Of a DNA stretch of 19,209 bases, positions 1 through 8,477 are shown one piece after another. The position numbers and the translations under genes were made by a program. Below the pieces are notes generated by a model. The model was not told the DNA's origin. It did not search any database and worked only from the letters and a program-made list of their open reading frames with translations. Source of the stretch: Vulcanimicrobiota bacterium (GTDB taxonomy: Bacteria; Vulcanimicrobiota; Vulcanimicrobiia; Eremiobacterales; Eremiobacteraceae); the NCBI GenBank assembly GCA_019232725.1, contig JAFANK010000244.1:1-19209 (forward strand), read 5' to 3'. Every line of letters begins with the position of its first letter. The first letter of the stretch is position 1.

Positions 1-1
1 C

Positions 2-2692
2 GCCACGCAGAATTCGCCAGTGCTCGCGGAGCACCCCGAGCGCTCCGCGTTTTCCAGCGTCGCCGCCGTGCCGCTCATCGGGGCGACGGGCACCATAGGC
101 GCATTTGTGATGTATGCACTGCGCGACACCGCCTTTGCGGCGCGCCACATGGACGCGATCATGAGCATGGCCTCGATCGTCGCGTGGGATCTCGCCCGGC
201 GCGAGCAGCAGCAGGCGGAGGCAGCGCGCGCCGACGAGGCGGGAACGATGCTCGCGGACGTCGCTTCGCTCGAGGAGGACTTAAGCGAAAGCGGTGTGCT
301 CGAACGGATCGCGGGATACTTACGCTCGCTGGCGGCGGCGCCAGTGGCGGTCGCGTGGCGCTTGCAAGGCAATCGTTTTGTGGCGCAAGCGGTCTTTGGC
401 GACGCGGCAGCGACCGGTTTCACGCGCACATTCATCGCGAACGCGGACGCGAACATGCCGATCGGCCAAGGGCCGCTCGGCCGCGCAGCACGCAGCGGCG
501 ACACGGTCATCGTCAAGGACACGCTCGCCGATCGCAGCTTTGGGCCCTGGGTCGATGTGGCGCAGACCTATCGCCTGCGTTCAGTGCTCGCGCTGCCACT
601 GCTCGCCGACCCGCGTGCGACGATCGTGCTCGAGTTGTACGCGCACGAAGCGGATGCATTTTCGGAGCCGACGATTGCGAAGATCGAGGCCTTCGCACCC
701 CACGCTCGGGTGGCGCTGCGCAATGCGCTCGATGCGGATGCGCTGCGATCGCTCGCGCGTGATCGCGCGCTTGCCATCGCTGCGGCCAGCGGCATCTCAC
801 GGGGGCTCGAGGAAGCCGAGGTCGTCCGCAGCATCGCACGCGCCGGTGTCGAGGCGCTCGGCGCATCGTTCGGCATCGCCTACGTCGGCGATGTGAAAGG
901 CTTACAGGTCGCCGGCGGTTGGAACGCGCCGGCTGAACTGTCGGCGCGGCTTGCTGTCAACCCGAGCGATCCGGCGTATGCCGCACATCCGGCCGTGCAG
1001 GCGCTGCGCGAAGCCCGCTATGCGAGCCGAGCCAACGTCACGACCGACAGTGCCTGGATTCGCCTCGGGTGGGAGCAACTTGCACGCGAGCATGGCTTCA
1101 ATGCGGTCAGCGCGTTCCCGCTGTTATCAGGCGGTAAACCCATCGGCGCAATTGCCTTGTTCTATCCTGAACGTTTGCCAGCGCTTGAGTCGGAAGAAGA
1201 GATCGTCCGTCAGCTCGGCACGCAAGGCGGCGCAGCTATTGACGCGGCGCGCCGCTACGAACAGGCGCGTTCGGCGCGCAACTTCCTCGACCGCATCCTG
1301 GAAGAATCAAACGATGCGATCGTGCAGATCGACCTGCGCGGCTTGGTCGTGTCGTGGAACAAGGGCGCGGAGCGCATCTTCGGCATCGCTCGCGATGAGG
1401 CGGTTGGCCGGTCATTTCATGAGCTGCCGATCATCCCGGTCGAGCGCGGTGACGATATCCGTGAACTGCTCTCGCGGGTAGGCCGCGGCGAACAAGTGCA
1501 TGTCTTTGAAGTCGACGCGGTTGGGCGAGATGGCAAGCGCATGGAAGTGCTGCTGTCCGCGTCGCCGGCACGCGATCATCGCGGCGACATCATCGGACTG
1601 GTCGCCTTCAGCAAAGACATCTCCGAGCAGAAAAAACAGCTCCAGCAGCTCGCGCGGCAGAACCGCACGCTTGTCATCATGCGTGATGTCGTGCGGTCGC
1701 TCAGCCGCGAAGTCGGCCTCGGCGACATCAGCGGTAAAGGTCTTGAGAAACTGCTCGAGGTGCTGCATCTCGATGCTGGACGGTTGTATCTGTACGAGCC
1801 TGCATCGGGCCGGCTCGACAGCGTCGCGCAGCGCGGGTTCACACCCGAAGGCACTGCGCCGATCGACGTGACGCCGTCAGCAGCTGGCGATGAGGGCCCA
1901 TTGGCAAGTGCCGTTGCCTATCACCAGACGATGCTGACCTCCGACGGCGCCAACGTACTGCTCGAACATCCGCACTTCGCTCATCGGTCCGCCGACGCCG
2001 TCTCGGCCGTGCTGACCAAACCCTTGACCATCGGCGAAGAGATCATCGGCGCGGTGCAAGTGGTCGGCTTCGACGGACGGCAGATCTCTTCAGAAGACCA
2101 GGCCATCTTCCACGCGGTCACAGACGAGCTGGCCGTTGCGCTACGGCACGCGCGTATGCTCGAGGAGAGCGCGCGCATGGCGATCACCGATCCGCTGACC
2201 GGCCTGTACAACTACCGGTTCACGCAGGACGTGTTGCGCAAACGACTCTCCGAGGCTCGCCGCCGCAAGCGGCCGCTGGCAGTCGTGATGGTCGATGTGG
2301 ATGGTCTGCACGGCATCAACGAAAGCCATGGCCGGGAATTCGGCGATCAGGTGCTGCATCAGTTTGGTCAAGTGCTGGCGGGCACGGTCCGCATCTCCGA
2401 CATCGTGGCCCGCTACGGCGGTGATGAATTCATCGTGCTGCTTCCCGAGACGCAGCTGTCCGATGCCGTGATGCTGGCAGAACGCATGGGTGCCAAACTC
2501 GCCGATGCGGAGTGGCCGCATGACGGCGAGCTCTCCGTCACGGCGTCCATCGGCGTCGCCGCATTCCCCGAGGCCGGCACGCAGATGCAGATGCTGCTCA
2601 AGGCGGCAGACGCTGCGCTCTTCCGCGCCAAGCAGGCCGGGCGCAACACCGTCTATCCGCGTCTCGATACGTTGCCGCGCTTCGCGGGTTAA
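2..2692 (+). CDS. Multi-GAF/PAS sensor diguanylate cyclase, 5' end outside window
   Basis: This protein probably makes the second messenger c-di-GMP from two GTP in response to ligands sensed by its GAF and PAS domains. Residues are counted from the GTG at 20. The frame stays open to base 2, so the true start is probably to the left. I see the tail of a first GAF-like domain (about 1-75), GAF-like domains at about 85-240 and 255-415, a PAS domain at about 420-540 ending in the usual DISEQ-type motif, another GAF at about 555-715, and a GGDEF domain from ITDPLTGLYN (about 722) to the end. The active-site GGDEF is intact at 800-804. RISD at 791-794, five residues before it, fits the inhibitory I-site, so product feedback is expected. 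No EAL or HD-GYP domain and no membrane segment is seen. The signal sensed is unknown. Confidence 0.93.
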   Translation, partial: ATQNSPVLAEHPERSAFSSVAAVPLIGATGTIGAFVMYALRDTAFAARHMDAIMSMASIVAWDLARREQQQAEAARADEAGTMLADVASLEEDLSESGVLERIAGYLRSLAAAPVAVAWRLQGNRFVAQAVFGDAAATGFTRTFIANADANMPIGQGPLGRAARSGDTVIVKDTLADRSFGPWVDVAQTYRLRSVLALPLLADPRATIVLELYAHEADAFSEPTIAKIEAFAPHARVALRNALDADALRSLARDRALAIAAASGISRGLEEAEVVRSIARAGVEALGASFGIAYVGDVKGLQVAGGWNAPAELSARLAVNPSDPAYAAHPAVQALREARYASRANVTTDSAWIRLGWEQLAREHGFNAVSAFPLLSGGKPIGAIALFYPERLPALESEEEIVRQLGTQGGAAIDAARRYEQARSARNFLDRILEESNDAIVQIDLRGLVVSWNKGAERIFGIARDEAVGRSFHELPIIPVERGDDIRELLSRVGRGEQVHVFEVDAVGRDGKRMEVLLSASPARDHRGDIIGLVAFSKDISEQKKQLQQLARQNRTLVIMRDVVRSLSREVGLGDISGKGLEKLLEVLHLDAGRLYLYEPASGRLDSVAQRGFTPEGTAPIDVTPSAAGDEGPLASAVAYHQTMLTSDGANVLLEHPHFAHRSADAVSAVLTKPLTIGEEIIGAVQVVGFDGRQISSEDQAIFHAVTDELAVALRHARMLEESARMAITDPLTGLYNYRFTQDVLRKRLSEARRRKRPLAVVMVDVDGLHGINESHGREFGDQVLHQFGQVLAGTVRISDIVARYGGDEFIVLLPETQLSDAVMLAERMGAKLADAEWPHDGELSVTASIGVAAFPEAGTQMQMLLKAADAALFRAKQAGRNTVYPRLDTLPRFAG

Positions 2693-2747
2693 ACCTCAGG
2701 CAGATTCACCGAAAGGGACCAGGCCGCGCTTCATGAGAAGTGCGCAG

Positions 2748-2771
2748 CCTCTGCCGTGACCACGACAGAGG
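2748..2771 (+). other. Short inverted repeat after the diguanylate cyclase gene
   Basis: CCTCTG at 2748-2753 pairs with CAGAGG at 2766-2771 across a 12-base loop, and can be extended by a G-U and an A-U pair. It lies 55 bases after the cyclase stop. No T-run follows, so it is at best a weak transcription terminator or part of the leader of the next gene. Confidence 0.25.
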
Positions 2772-2774
2772 TTC

Positions 2775-2802
2775 ATCGCATTTGTGGACTTGTCCATGCG
2801 AT
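2775..2802 (+). promoter_or_regulatory. Bulged palindrome in the leader of the TonB receptor gene
   Basis: ATCGCA (2775-2780) pairs with TGCGAT (2797-2802). Directly inside, TGGAC (2785-2789) pairs with GTCCA (2792-2796) around TT. This gives 11 base pairs with one 4-base bulge (TTTG) on the 5' side. As RNA the tip reads GGA-CUUG-UCC, which matches the stable CUUG tetraloop. The element ends about 10 bases before the Shine-Dalgarno sequence, so it could be an operator or an RNA structure affecting translation. No known riboswitch is recognised. Confidence 0.4.
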
Positions 2803-2812
2803 CGCCGCAGGT

Positions 2813-2823
2813 GAGGAGGAGGC
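2813..2823 (+). promoter_or_regulatory. Ribosome binding site of the TonB receptor gene
   Basis: A purine-rich GAGGAGGAGG-type run lies just before the ATG at 2824. It supports that start and suggests strong translation. Confidence 0.6.
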
Positions 2824-5800
2824 ATGAGTCAGGCAACGCGTTGTGCGATTGTGGCAGCAGGTGTCATCGCCTGTGAGGCCGCGGGCTTGGCGATGTCCGC
2901 CCTTGCCGGCACGACGGGCGGCATTGGCGGGCGTGTGACCGACGAGCAGACCCATAACCCGCTCGCCGGTGTGAGCGTCGAGGTCACGTCGCCGTCGGGT
3001 GTGGCGCACGCGGTCACAAGCGCCAAGGGCGCCTACTCGATCGTCTCCCTGTTGCCGGACACCTACACGGTCACCGCCAGTAAAGACGGCTACATCACCT
3101 ACGCACAAAGCGGCGTGACCATCCAAGCCGACGTGCAGCAGATATTCAACATCACGCTGCAAGCCTCAGTCAAGACGATCGGACGCGTCGTCTCGCATCC
3201 GACGACCGGTCTTGTGCGTCCGGGCCAAACCATCGATCTGTATTCGGTGACACCGAGCCAAGCGCAGGCGGCAAAACCGCTCGCAGGTCCGGGAAGCGTG
3301 GATCAGTCGTACGGTGCGCTCGCTGTCGTGCCCGGCGTGTACGTGCCGCAAGCGCAGCAAGGGTGGTATCAGCCGATCTTCATGCGCGGCGGAGACCAAG
3401 ACCAGATCGGCTACGAGCTCGATGGCGTGCCGGTGAATCGTTCCTATGACAACGCGCCTGAATCGATGCTGAGCAGCGTCGGCCAGCAAGAGCTGCAGGT
3501 GTACACGGGCGGTGCCACGGCGAGCTCCGAGGGCCAGGGCATCAGTGGCTACATCAACCAGGTGGTGAAGAGCGGCACGCGTACGCCGTCCGGATCGGTC
3601 ACTTACGCGCTCGGCTTTCCGACCGGCTACCAAAAAGGCGCCTTTGAAGCTGGTGGCGCGGTGCCCGATGGGCGTTTCAGCTACTATGTCGCAGGGGCGA
3701 TCGCGTATCAGAGCTACCGGTTCGTCGATCAATTCAACGGCGTCAGCCTGAACAATTCCGGTTTCTTCTTTCCGTCGTTTCAATTCACCACGTCGGGTCA
3801 GCCGATCGATCTGACCGGTCTGACGCTGGCCGCATCGCAAACGCGTGATGGCGAAGCGGTGGCCAATCTGCATTTCGCTATCCCGCACAACGGCGGCGCC
3901 TCGAGCGATGACCTGCAGCTTTTGTATCTTTCCAGCAACCTGTACACGTACACATACGGATCGCTGAGCGACTTCGGCGGCCCAGCGACGTTCGGGGGCA
4001 CGAGTTTCGGCTATCCGGATCAATATGTCTACGGCGGTCAGTTGGGTGCGCCGCTCAACATCCCGTCTGGCCTGATCCAGTATTTCTATCCGGCGTCGCC
4101 CGACGTCGCGCGCGCCTTCCAAAGCCAGATGAGCTTGAATCTGCGCGCGGTGGCCAACAACGGCTTTAGCCTCGAGAAGATCCAGTACCAGCACAACATC
4201 AGCCCAAGCTCGTACCTGCGCGTGCTCGGCTACAGCACCTACTCGAACTGGTTCATCCAAGACGCCGTGCCGGTGCCGTCCACGCTCCAATACATCTTGC
4301 CAGAGATCACCTTCGGCGGCACCGTCAGCTACGAGAACCAGCTGAGTGAGAAGAACTTGCTGACGGTGACCGGATCGATCGAGAGCTCAAAGGAGTACCG
4401 GTACAGCACGGGCTTCACGTTCCTTTTGGGCGGCGGTTTCACATCGGGAAATCTCATCGGCGGGAACTTCTTGCAATTCGGCCCCGGCGTGCAGATCGGA
4501 AGCTTCACCGACGGCACGCATTGTTACAATCCGACGAGCGGCGCCTACACGAGTTGCTACGATTCCGCCGGACAAGCGTGGATGAATCCGACCAACGGCG
4601 GTCCGCTTTTGGATCCGACCGGCAGCCCGCTCGTGACGACTCCGCCGGCGGGTTCCCCCGCGTCGCTGCATGGCGCGCACTGGGTGGCAACGGAGAACGG
4701 GTACGCTGGTCTCATCAATCAGGTGAGCCCGATCCTCACGTCGGGCTCGATCGCGGATAGCATCCGGCCCAACGATCGCCTCACCCTCGATCTCGGTGCG
4801 CGGGTCGAGCGCTACGACGATCGGTTGGTTAATGAAGATGACGGGTATCCCACCCGGCCGTTCTGGTTTGCTGCCGCCAATAACGAGGATTGTTTCGCGG
4901 TCGCCAACCTGCCCTTGAATCCGATCGTGACGCGCACGATCGATCCTGCGACCGGCGCTGCTGGGCCCTGTCCGGCCGGATCGACGCCGATCCACTTGAA
5001 TCTTGGCAACGACTCGATCGAGTCAAACTCCGTCTTCGAGCCCCGCATCGCCACGACGTATCAGCTGTCCGCCGATACGATCCTGCGCGCGTCGTACGGC
5101 ACGTACGCTCGCCCACCCAACGCATCGTGGGTCCAGTACGGCACGGTGCAACAAGACCTGGCGACGCCGATGGCGCAGAAGTTCTGGGCGTATGGATTCA
5201 CGTCGCCGCAGCACGATCTGTTGCCAGACGTGTCGCACAACGTAGATCTCTCATGGGAACAACATATCCACGGCACCGACATGAGTTTCAAGATCACGCC
5301 GTATTATCGCGGCACGATGGGGCAATTCGAGAACATCTTGCTCGATCAAAGCGGCAACGAGTCGGGCGTGAACATCGGCAGCGAGCGTTCGAGCGGCGTC
5401 GAAGCCGATTTTCAAGCGGGCAACTTCAACCGCGATGGTTGGGCGGGCCTCGTCGCGTTCACGTATAACAACAGCCATTTCTGGTACGCGAATTTCGCTA
5501 GCGGCCTCAACGTGCTGGGTTTTATCAACCATGCGATCCAGCGCTACAACGCATACACGCAAGCGTGTGCGCCGGGCGGCAGCGCGTTCGGCCAAAGCCA
5601 GTTCGGCTCACCGGTGTGCGGCGCCACAAGCGTTGGGCTCGGCGCGGCGGCGTGCTTCACGCCAGCCGGCGCACCCGATCCCGCATGTGTGGCAGGCGAC
5701 ACGCCCAACCCGTACTGGAAGCAAAACGTACAACCGCTGCAGGACCCAAGTGCGCCATATCGTCCTTATGACGTGATTCCAGACCAGCAGCTCACCGCCG

Positions 5801-6348
5801 GCAACGGTTTTGGACCGCCTGTGGTCGGCACGCTGCTCCTGCAATACAAGCATCAGCGCTACGCGCTGACGCCGTCTCTGACCTACACGTCGGGAACATT
5901 CTATGGAGCGCCGCTCTCGACCATCGGTGGCGACCCGGCGCTGTGCCCGATCGCGTCGGTTGCGCTCACGAGTTGTTCCAGCACGATCGTCGTGCCCGAT
6001 GCATTCACGGGCCAATTCGACAAGATGGGTGCGTTCATGCAACCGTCGCGCTTGACCGGCAATCTCTCGCTCGGGTACGCAGTGACACCGCAAGCGCAAC
6101 TCACGGTGACGATGACGAGCCTGTTCGACAGCTGCCATCAGCGCGGATATGCATGGGACCGCGGCCAATTCTGCTCGTACACGACCTTGCCGTTCAGCCA
6201 GGCGCCGAATTCACCGACGCACACGTCGGCCCTCAACGACCCAAACTACATGTTCCCCTACACGTATCAGAACGGGAACAACAACACGCAGTACTTAGGT
6301 ACGACCGTGCCGTTCCAGGCCTACGTGACCTTGCAGTTCAAGCTCTAG
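2824..6348 (+). CDS. TonB-dependent outer-membrane receptor with carboxypeptidase-regulatory-like domain
   Basis: A 1174-residue outer-membrane beta-barrel predicted to import a ligand using TonB energy; the substrate cannot be told. The N-terminus looks like a signal peptide with an AxA-type site (SALA, cleavage near 28/29), although Glu18 inside its hydrophobic stretch is unusual. Residues about 30-115 form a carboxypeptidase-regulatory-like beta-sandwich (GRVTDEQTHNPLAGVSVEV). A plug domain follows at about 130-255 (FMRGGDQDQIGYELDGVPVNR), then a barrel rich in Tyr, Phe, Gly and Asn, ending in alternating residues (AYVTLQFKL) typical of a last strand. Twelve Cys are present after the signal peptide: 567/578, 690/716, 915/932/944/955, 1041/1051 and 1104/1117, probably disulfides in surface loops. 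It starts after a strong ribosome binding site and converges with the next gene, stops three bases apart. No iron-transport genes adjoin it. Confidence 0.93.
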   Translation: MSQATRCAIVAAGVIACEAAGLAMSALAGTTGGIGGRVTDEQTHNPLAGVSVEVTSPSGVAHAVTSAKGAYSIVSLLPDTYTVTASKDGYITYAQSGVTIQADVQQIFNITLQASVKTIGRVVSHPTTGLVRPGQTIDLYSVTPSQAQAAKPLAGPGSVDQSYGALAVVPGVYVPQAQQGWYQPIFMRGGDQDQIGYELDGVPVNRSYDNAPESMLSSVGQQELQVYTGGATASSEGQGISGYINQVVKSGTRTPSGSVTYALGFPTGYQKGAFEAGGAVPDGRFSYYVAGAIAYQSYRFVDQFNGVSLNNSGFFFPSFQFTTSGQPIDLTGLTLAASQTRDGEAVANLHFAIPHNGGASSDDLQLLYLSSNLYTYTYGSLSDFGGPATFGGTSFGYPDQYVYGGQLGAPLNIPSGLIQYFYPASPDVARAFQSQMSLNLRAVANNGFSLEKIQYQHNISPSSYLRVLGYSTYSNWFIQDAVPVPSTLQYILPEITFGGTVSYENQLSEKNLLTVTGSIESSKEYRYSTGFTFLLGGGFTSGNLIGGNFLQFGPGVQIGSFTDGTHCYNPTSGAYTSCYDSAGQAWMNPTNGGPLLDPTGSPLVTTPPAGSPASLHGAHWVATENGYAGLINQVSPILTSGSIADSIRPNDRLTLDLGARVERYDDRLVNEDDGYPTRPFWFAAANNEDCFAVANLPLNPIVTRTIDPATGAAGPCPAGSTPIHLNLGNDSIESNSVFEPRIATTYQLSADTILRASYGTYARPPNASWVQYGTVQQDLATPMAQKFWAYGFTSPQHDLLPDVSHNVDLSWEQHIHGTDMSFKITPYYRGTMGQFENILLDQSGNESGVNIGSERSSGVEADFQAGNFNRDGWAGLVAFTYNNSHFWYANFASGLNVLGFINHAIQRYNAYTQACAPGGSAFGQSQFGSPVCGATSVGLGAAACFTPAGAPDPACVAGDTPNPYWKQNVQPLQDPSAPYRPYDVIPDQQLTAGNGFGPPVVGTLLLQYKHQRYALTPSLTYTSGTFYGAPLSTIGGDPALCPIASVALTSCSSTIVVPDAFTGQFDKMGAFMQPSRLTGNLSLGYAVTPQAQLTVTMTSLFDSCHQRGYAWDRGQFCSYTTLPFSQAPNSPTHTSALNDPNYMFPYTYQNGNNNTQYLGTTVPFQAYVTLQFKL

Positions 6349-6351
6349 GCG

Positions 6352-7122
6352 CTACTTCTCATAGCCAAAGCGGGCGAGCACGGCACCGCGATCGTCGTAG
6401 AGCGTGAGCTGCTCGCCCGAACGCACAAATGATGCGACCTTCGTGAGCATCGCGAAGTAGGCATCTTCGCCTGTAATGTTCGCGCACATCATCTTGGTGG
6501 AGGCAAGCGCGCCGAACGTCAGGGTGTCGCCGTTTTCGACGTACGGGCCGCTGTAACGGTTACACCCGCCGGATCCAGAGACGCGCCCGCCGCCGGCGTC
6601 GAATTGCATGGTCACCGGGTGCTGCTCTGCTGCGGCAAACGGCTTGCCGCCCAGCTCCGTGAGCGCCCAGCCCGTTCCGGCGAGCGCAGGTGCCGCCGCT
6701 TTTTCTTGCGTCAGCGTGCTCTGTAGTTGCGACGGCAACGGATGGCCCGCGGCGTCGAGCATGTGCAATGTCGGCGTGAAGCTCACGCTGAACAGTTCCG
6801 TCGCCCCTTTGTCGGGCGTCAACGTGAGGAGCGCACGCCTCGCATCGTACGACCACGTTCCGTGCTCGTCAAAAGACGCCGGCCGTCCAAGATAGACCCG
6901 GTGCAAAATATAATCGCCATCAGAGCGCAGGGTGATCGTCATCTTGATGCCGGGGCAGTCTGCGCAGGGGGTGACGCCTTTGAATGTGCCTGCTCCAAGG
7001 TTCTGGGTGCTTGACGCGGTGGCGGTAACGGTGGGTGCAGGCGACGGAGCAGCGGCCGCATGCAAAGGAAGACCGGCAGCCAGTGCGATGATGACCGCTG
7101 CCGTGATGCAAAGATGACGCAT
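6352..7122 (-). CDS. Secreted NlpE-like/META (HslJ-like) two-domain protein
   Basis: A 256-residue envelope protein joining two domains known from stress proteins. The start at 7122 is chosen because GGAGGG lies 6 bases before it and it begins directly with a signal peptide (MRHLCITAAVIIALAAGLPL, then HAAAA). An upstream in-frame start at 7164 would add 14 residues before that peptide. Residues about 41-126 match the NlpE N-terminal domain: the CADCPGI motif with C53/C56, then YLGRPASFDEHGTW. Residues about 147-252 match the META/HslJ domain: GCNRYSG at 186-192 and ASTKMMC. Classical NlpE is an outer-membrane lipoprotein involved in copper tolerance and Cpx surface sensing. No lipobox Cys follows this signal peptide, so a soluble periplasmic form is likely. 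The function of this fusion is inferred only loosely, as envelope stress or metal/redox tolerance. It is divergent from the flavoprotein gene at 7227. Confidence 0.9.
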   Translation of the reverse strand: MRHLCITAAVIIALAAGLPLHAAAAPSPAPTVTATASSTQNLGAGTFKGVTPCADCPGIKMTITLRSDGDYILHRVYLGRPASFDEHGTWSYDARRALLTLTPDKGATELFSVSFTPTLHMLDAAGHPLPSQLQSTLTQEKAAAPALAGTGWALTELGGKPFAAAEQHPVTMQFDAGGGRVSGSGGCNRYSGPYVENGDTLTFGALASTKMMCANITGEDAYFAMLTKVASFVRSGEQLTLYDDRGAVLARFGYEK

Positions 7123-7226
7123 ATTTTGCCCTCCGATGCGCGGGCAGGCGTGCATTCGCAACACCTGACATGTGCCCTGCCGTATGCATCACCGGGAACC
7201 CGCAACGCCGAGCCGAAGCGGGCAGC
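7123..7226. promoter_or_regulatory. Divergent intergenic region
   Basis: These 104 bases separate the NlpE-META gene (-) from the flavoprotein gene (+) and must hold both promoters unless the flavoprotein start is further upstream (an in-frame ATG exists at 7170). I see no convincing -35/-10 pair. The only clear element is the GGAGGG of the minus-strand gene, at about 7129-7134. Confidence 0.4.
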
Positions 7227-8477
7227 ATGCGGGCAACGGACGTCATTGTCGTCGGCGCAGGGCCAGCGGGGGCAGCCGCTGCGCACACGTTAGCGCGTGC
7301 GGGTGCCGACGTGCTCGTGTTGGAGCGCGCGCACTTCCCGCGCGACAAGAGCTGCGGTGACGGTGTCACCGCACACGCAGTCGATCTGCTGGCCGACATG
7401 GGTGTCACCTTTGACGACTTCACCGGGCGGGGCGTGAAGACGCTCGGGGGGGTCATCGGCGGTCCGAGCGGCGGACGGTTCCGCGCGGACCCGCCGCCGT
7501 CGCCCGACGGAAAACCGATGGAATGCTGGGTCGTGCCGCGCGTCGTGCTCGATGCGCGTGTCGCGCAGTCGGCTGTCGACGCCGGCGCACGATTGGCGGA
7601 AGGATGCAGGGTCAGCGGTCTCGTGCGCGACAAAGACATCGTGATCGAGTACACGGACGGCGGCGGCGCGCAACGCGTCGCGGCCAAGATCGTCATCGGC
7701 GCGGACGGCGCGCACTCAGCGGTCGCGCGCGCGTTGCGCGTGGGAGAGAACGGCAAACGCCATCGCGGATTTGCGATCCGCGGCTACTACGACGACGTCG
7801 AGGGCCTCAAAGACGATCTCGAGATCTACTACTACGACAAGCGCATCTTGCCAGGCTATGGATGGATCTTCCCAGCTGGCGTGCGTCGAGCCAACGTCGG
7901 CATCGGCATCTACACGGGCGAGCTCGACCGATCGCCGAGGAAATTGCGACAGATCCTCGACGACTTCATCGCGAGCGGTCCGAGCGTCGCGCAGCGCATG
8001 CGCAATGCGCGACCCGTGGGGCGGCCGATCGGCTGGCCGTTGCCGGTTTCCACGGCACACCGGCGCACCGTCTTCGATGGGGCGATGCTGTGCGGCGACG
8101 CCGCGTCGCTCATCGATCCGCTCACGGGCGAAGGCATCTACACGGCGCTCGTATCCGGCCGCTCTGCCGCGCGGGCGGCACTGCGCGCCCTCGCGAGCGG
8201 GGAAACGTCGGCTGATGCGCTGCGCGGGCACGAGCGTGAGTGGGTGTCCATCGCCGGCGGGTATCTGACATCGGGCCGCATCCTGAAGAACTTGGTCAAG
8301 AGCGCGACGCTCATGAATCTCATCGTGCGCCGAGCCGCGGAAAGTCCGTACTATGCCAGTCGCGCCATCGGCTATGGTCTCGGCACGCTGGATCGCCGGC
8401 GCGCGTTGACGTCGATCGTGCTCAAGGCGATCTTCAACCCTTCATTTTTCATCCGGCGATCGCTCGCCAAGGCTTAA
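7227..8477 (+). CDS. Geranylgeranyl reductase family FAD-dependent oxidoreductase
   Basis: A 416-residue flavoprotein of the family that saturates isoprenoid double bonds (archaeal lipid geranylgeranyl reductases, ChlP, menaquinone reductase MenJ). The ATG at 7227 places the dinucleotide-binding GxGxxG (10-15) directly at the N-terminus, as is usual; an earlier ATG at 7170 would add 19 atypical residues. Other family marks are LERAHFPRDKSCGDG with Cys43, the GYGWIFP motif near the middle, and the second FAD motif CGDAASLIDPLTGEGI starting at Cys289. The C-terminal 80 or so residues are helical and basic. The substrate cannot be read from sequence: a quinone side chain or another polyprenyl lipid is likeliest, but halogenase-like or other flavin reactions are not excluded. 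Its TAA stop overlaps the stop of nth on the other strand. Confidence 0.9.
   Translation: MRATDVIVVGAGPAGAAAAHTLARAGADVLVLERAHFPRDKSCGDGVTAHAVDLLADMGVTFDDFTGRGVKTLGGVIGGPSGGRFRADPPPSPDGKPMECWVVPRVVLDARVAQSAVDAGARLAEGCRVSGLVRDKDIVIEYTDGGGAQRVAAKIVIGADGAHSAVARALRVGENGKRHRGFAIRGYYDDVEGLKDDLEIYYYDKRILPGYGWIFPAGVRRANVGIGIYTGELDRSPRKLRQILDDFIASGPSVAQRMRNARPVGRPIGWPLPVSTAHRRTVFDGAMLCGDAASLIDPLTGEGIYTALVSGRSAARAALRALASGETSADALRGHEREWVSIAGGYLTSGRILKNLVKSATLMNLIVRRAAESPYYASRAIGYGLGTLDRRRALTSIVLKAIFNPSFFIRRSLAKA

Noticed and set aside
3166..4290. Long open frame (374 codons) on the minus strand opposite the TonB receptor gene
   Set aside because: Arg/His/Ala-rich translation without domains; it is a codon-bias shadow of the receptor frame, which has clear homology.
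6920..7756. Minus-strand open frame of 278 codons across the divergent gap
   Set aside because: It overlaps two genes with strong family motifs, and its own translation is low-complexity Ser/Pro/Ala/Arg with no recognisable fold.
7523..8215. Plus-strand open frame of 230 codons inside the flavoprotein gene
   Set aside because: Arg-rich out-of-frame translation of a GC-rich gene; no ribosome site and no domain.
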